Assembly: GCA_017614655.1 (NCBI GenBank)
Contig: JAGABO010000189.1
Coordinates: forward strand, 1 to 5,328
DNA length: 5,328 bases
Origin: Treponema sp.
GTDB lineage: Bacteria; Spirochaetota; Spirochaetia; Treponematales; Treponemataceae
Direction: 5' to 3'
Within the stretch, counting starts at the first letter, position 1; each line of letters starts with the position of its first letter. The notes under the pieces are model-generated. The model did not search any database, was not told where the DNA came from, and saw only the letters and a list, made by a program, of their open reading frames with translations. Below, piece after piece: positions 5,328-5,328 of this stretch. The position numbers and the translations under genes were made by a program.

Positions 5328-5328
5328 A

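Overview
The window looks like a chromosomal segment of a host-associated treponeme (Spirochaetes). The evidence is the moderately AT-rich base composition, the FlgF/FlgG rod proteins with a spirochaete-like N-terminus (MVRSLW.AATGM and MIRGWYIGATGM), and a glycogen-synthesis gene of the kind found in commensal rather than pathogenic treponemes. Species cannot be assigned from the sequence alone.

Layout. Positions 1-1292 carry two flagellar distal-rod genes on the minus strand: flgF (flhO-like, 415-1215) and then flgG, which enters at 294 and runs off the left edge. Each has its own near-consensus sigma-28 (FliA/SigD) promoter of the form TAAA-N15-(A/G)CCGAT(A/T)A. A strong intrinsic terminator lies between them, so they look like two separate transcription units. 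flgG carries an in-frame amber codon at codon 87 and reads on in frame beyond it. Positions 1293-3609 hold, divergently, a 755-residue inner-membrane c-di-GMP phosphodiesterase: signal peptide, family-3 periplasmic solute-binding domain, one transmembrane helix, degenerate GGDEF domain and intact EAL domain. Its sigma-70-type promoter places the start point only one or two bases before the ATG, so the message may be leaderless. Positions 3610-4986 hold glgC (ADP-glucose pyrophosphorylase) under its own good sigma-70-type promoter, followed by two hairpins, the second a long intrinsic terminator. At the right edge the last 73 codons of a J-domain (HPD) protein converge on glgC from the minus strand.

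How the genes may fit together (inference). The EAL protein could lower c-di-GMP in response to a periplasmic ligand. It shares a short divergent control region with a flagellar rod gene and lies upstream of the gene committing carbon to glycogen, so nutrient sensing, motility and storage sit side by side. The most unusual observations are the single nonsense codon in an otherwise well-conserved flgG, the pair of sigma-28 promoters on rod genes, and the predicted leaderless EAL transcript. I see no mobile element, CRISPR array, tRNA or rRNA. Gaps between genes are all under about 130 bases and are accounted for by the promoters and terminators listed.
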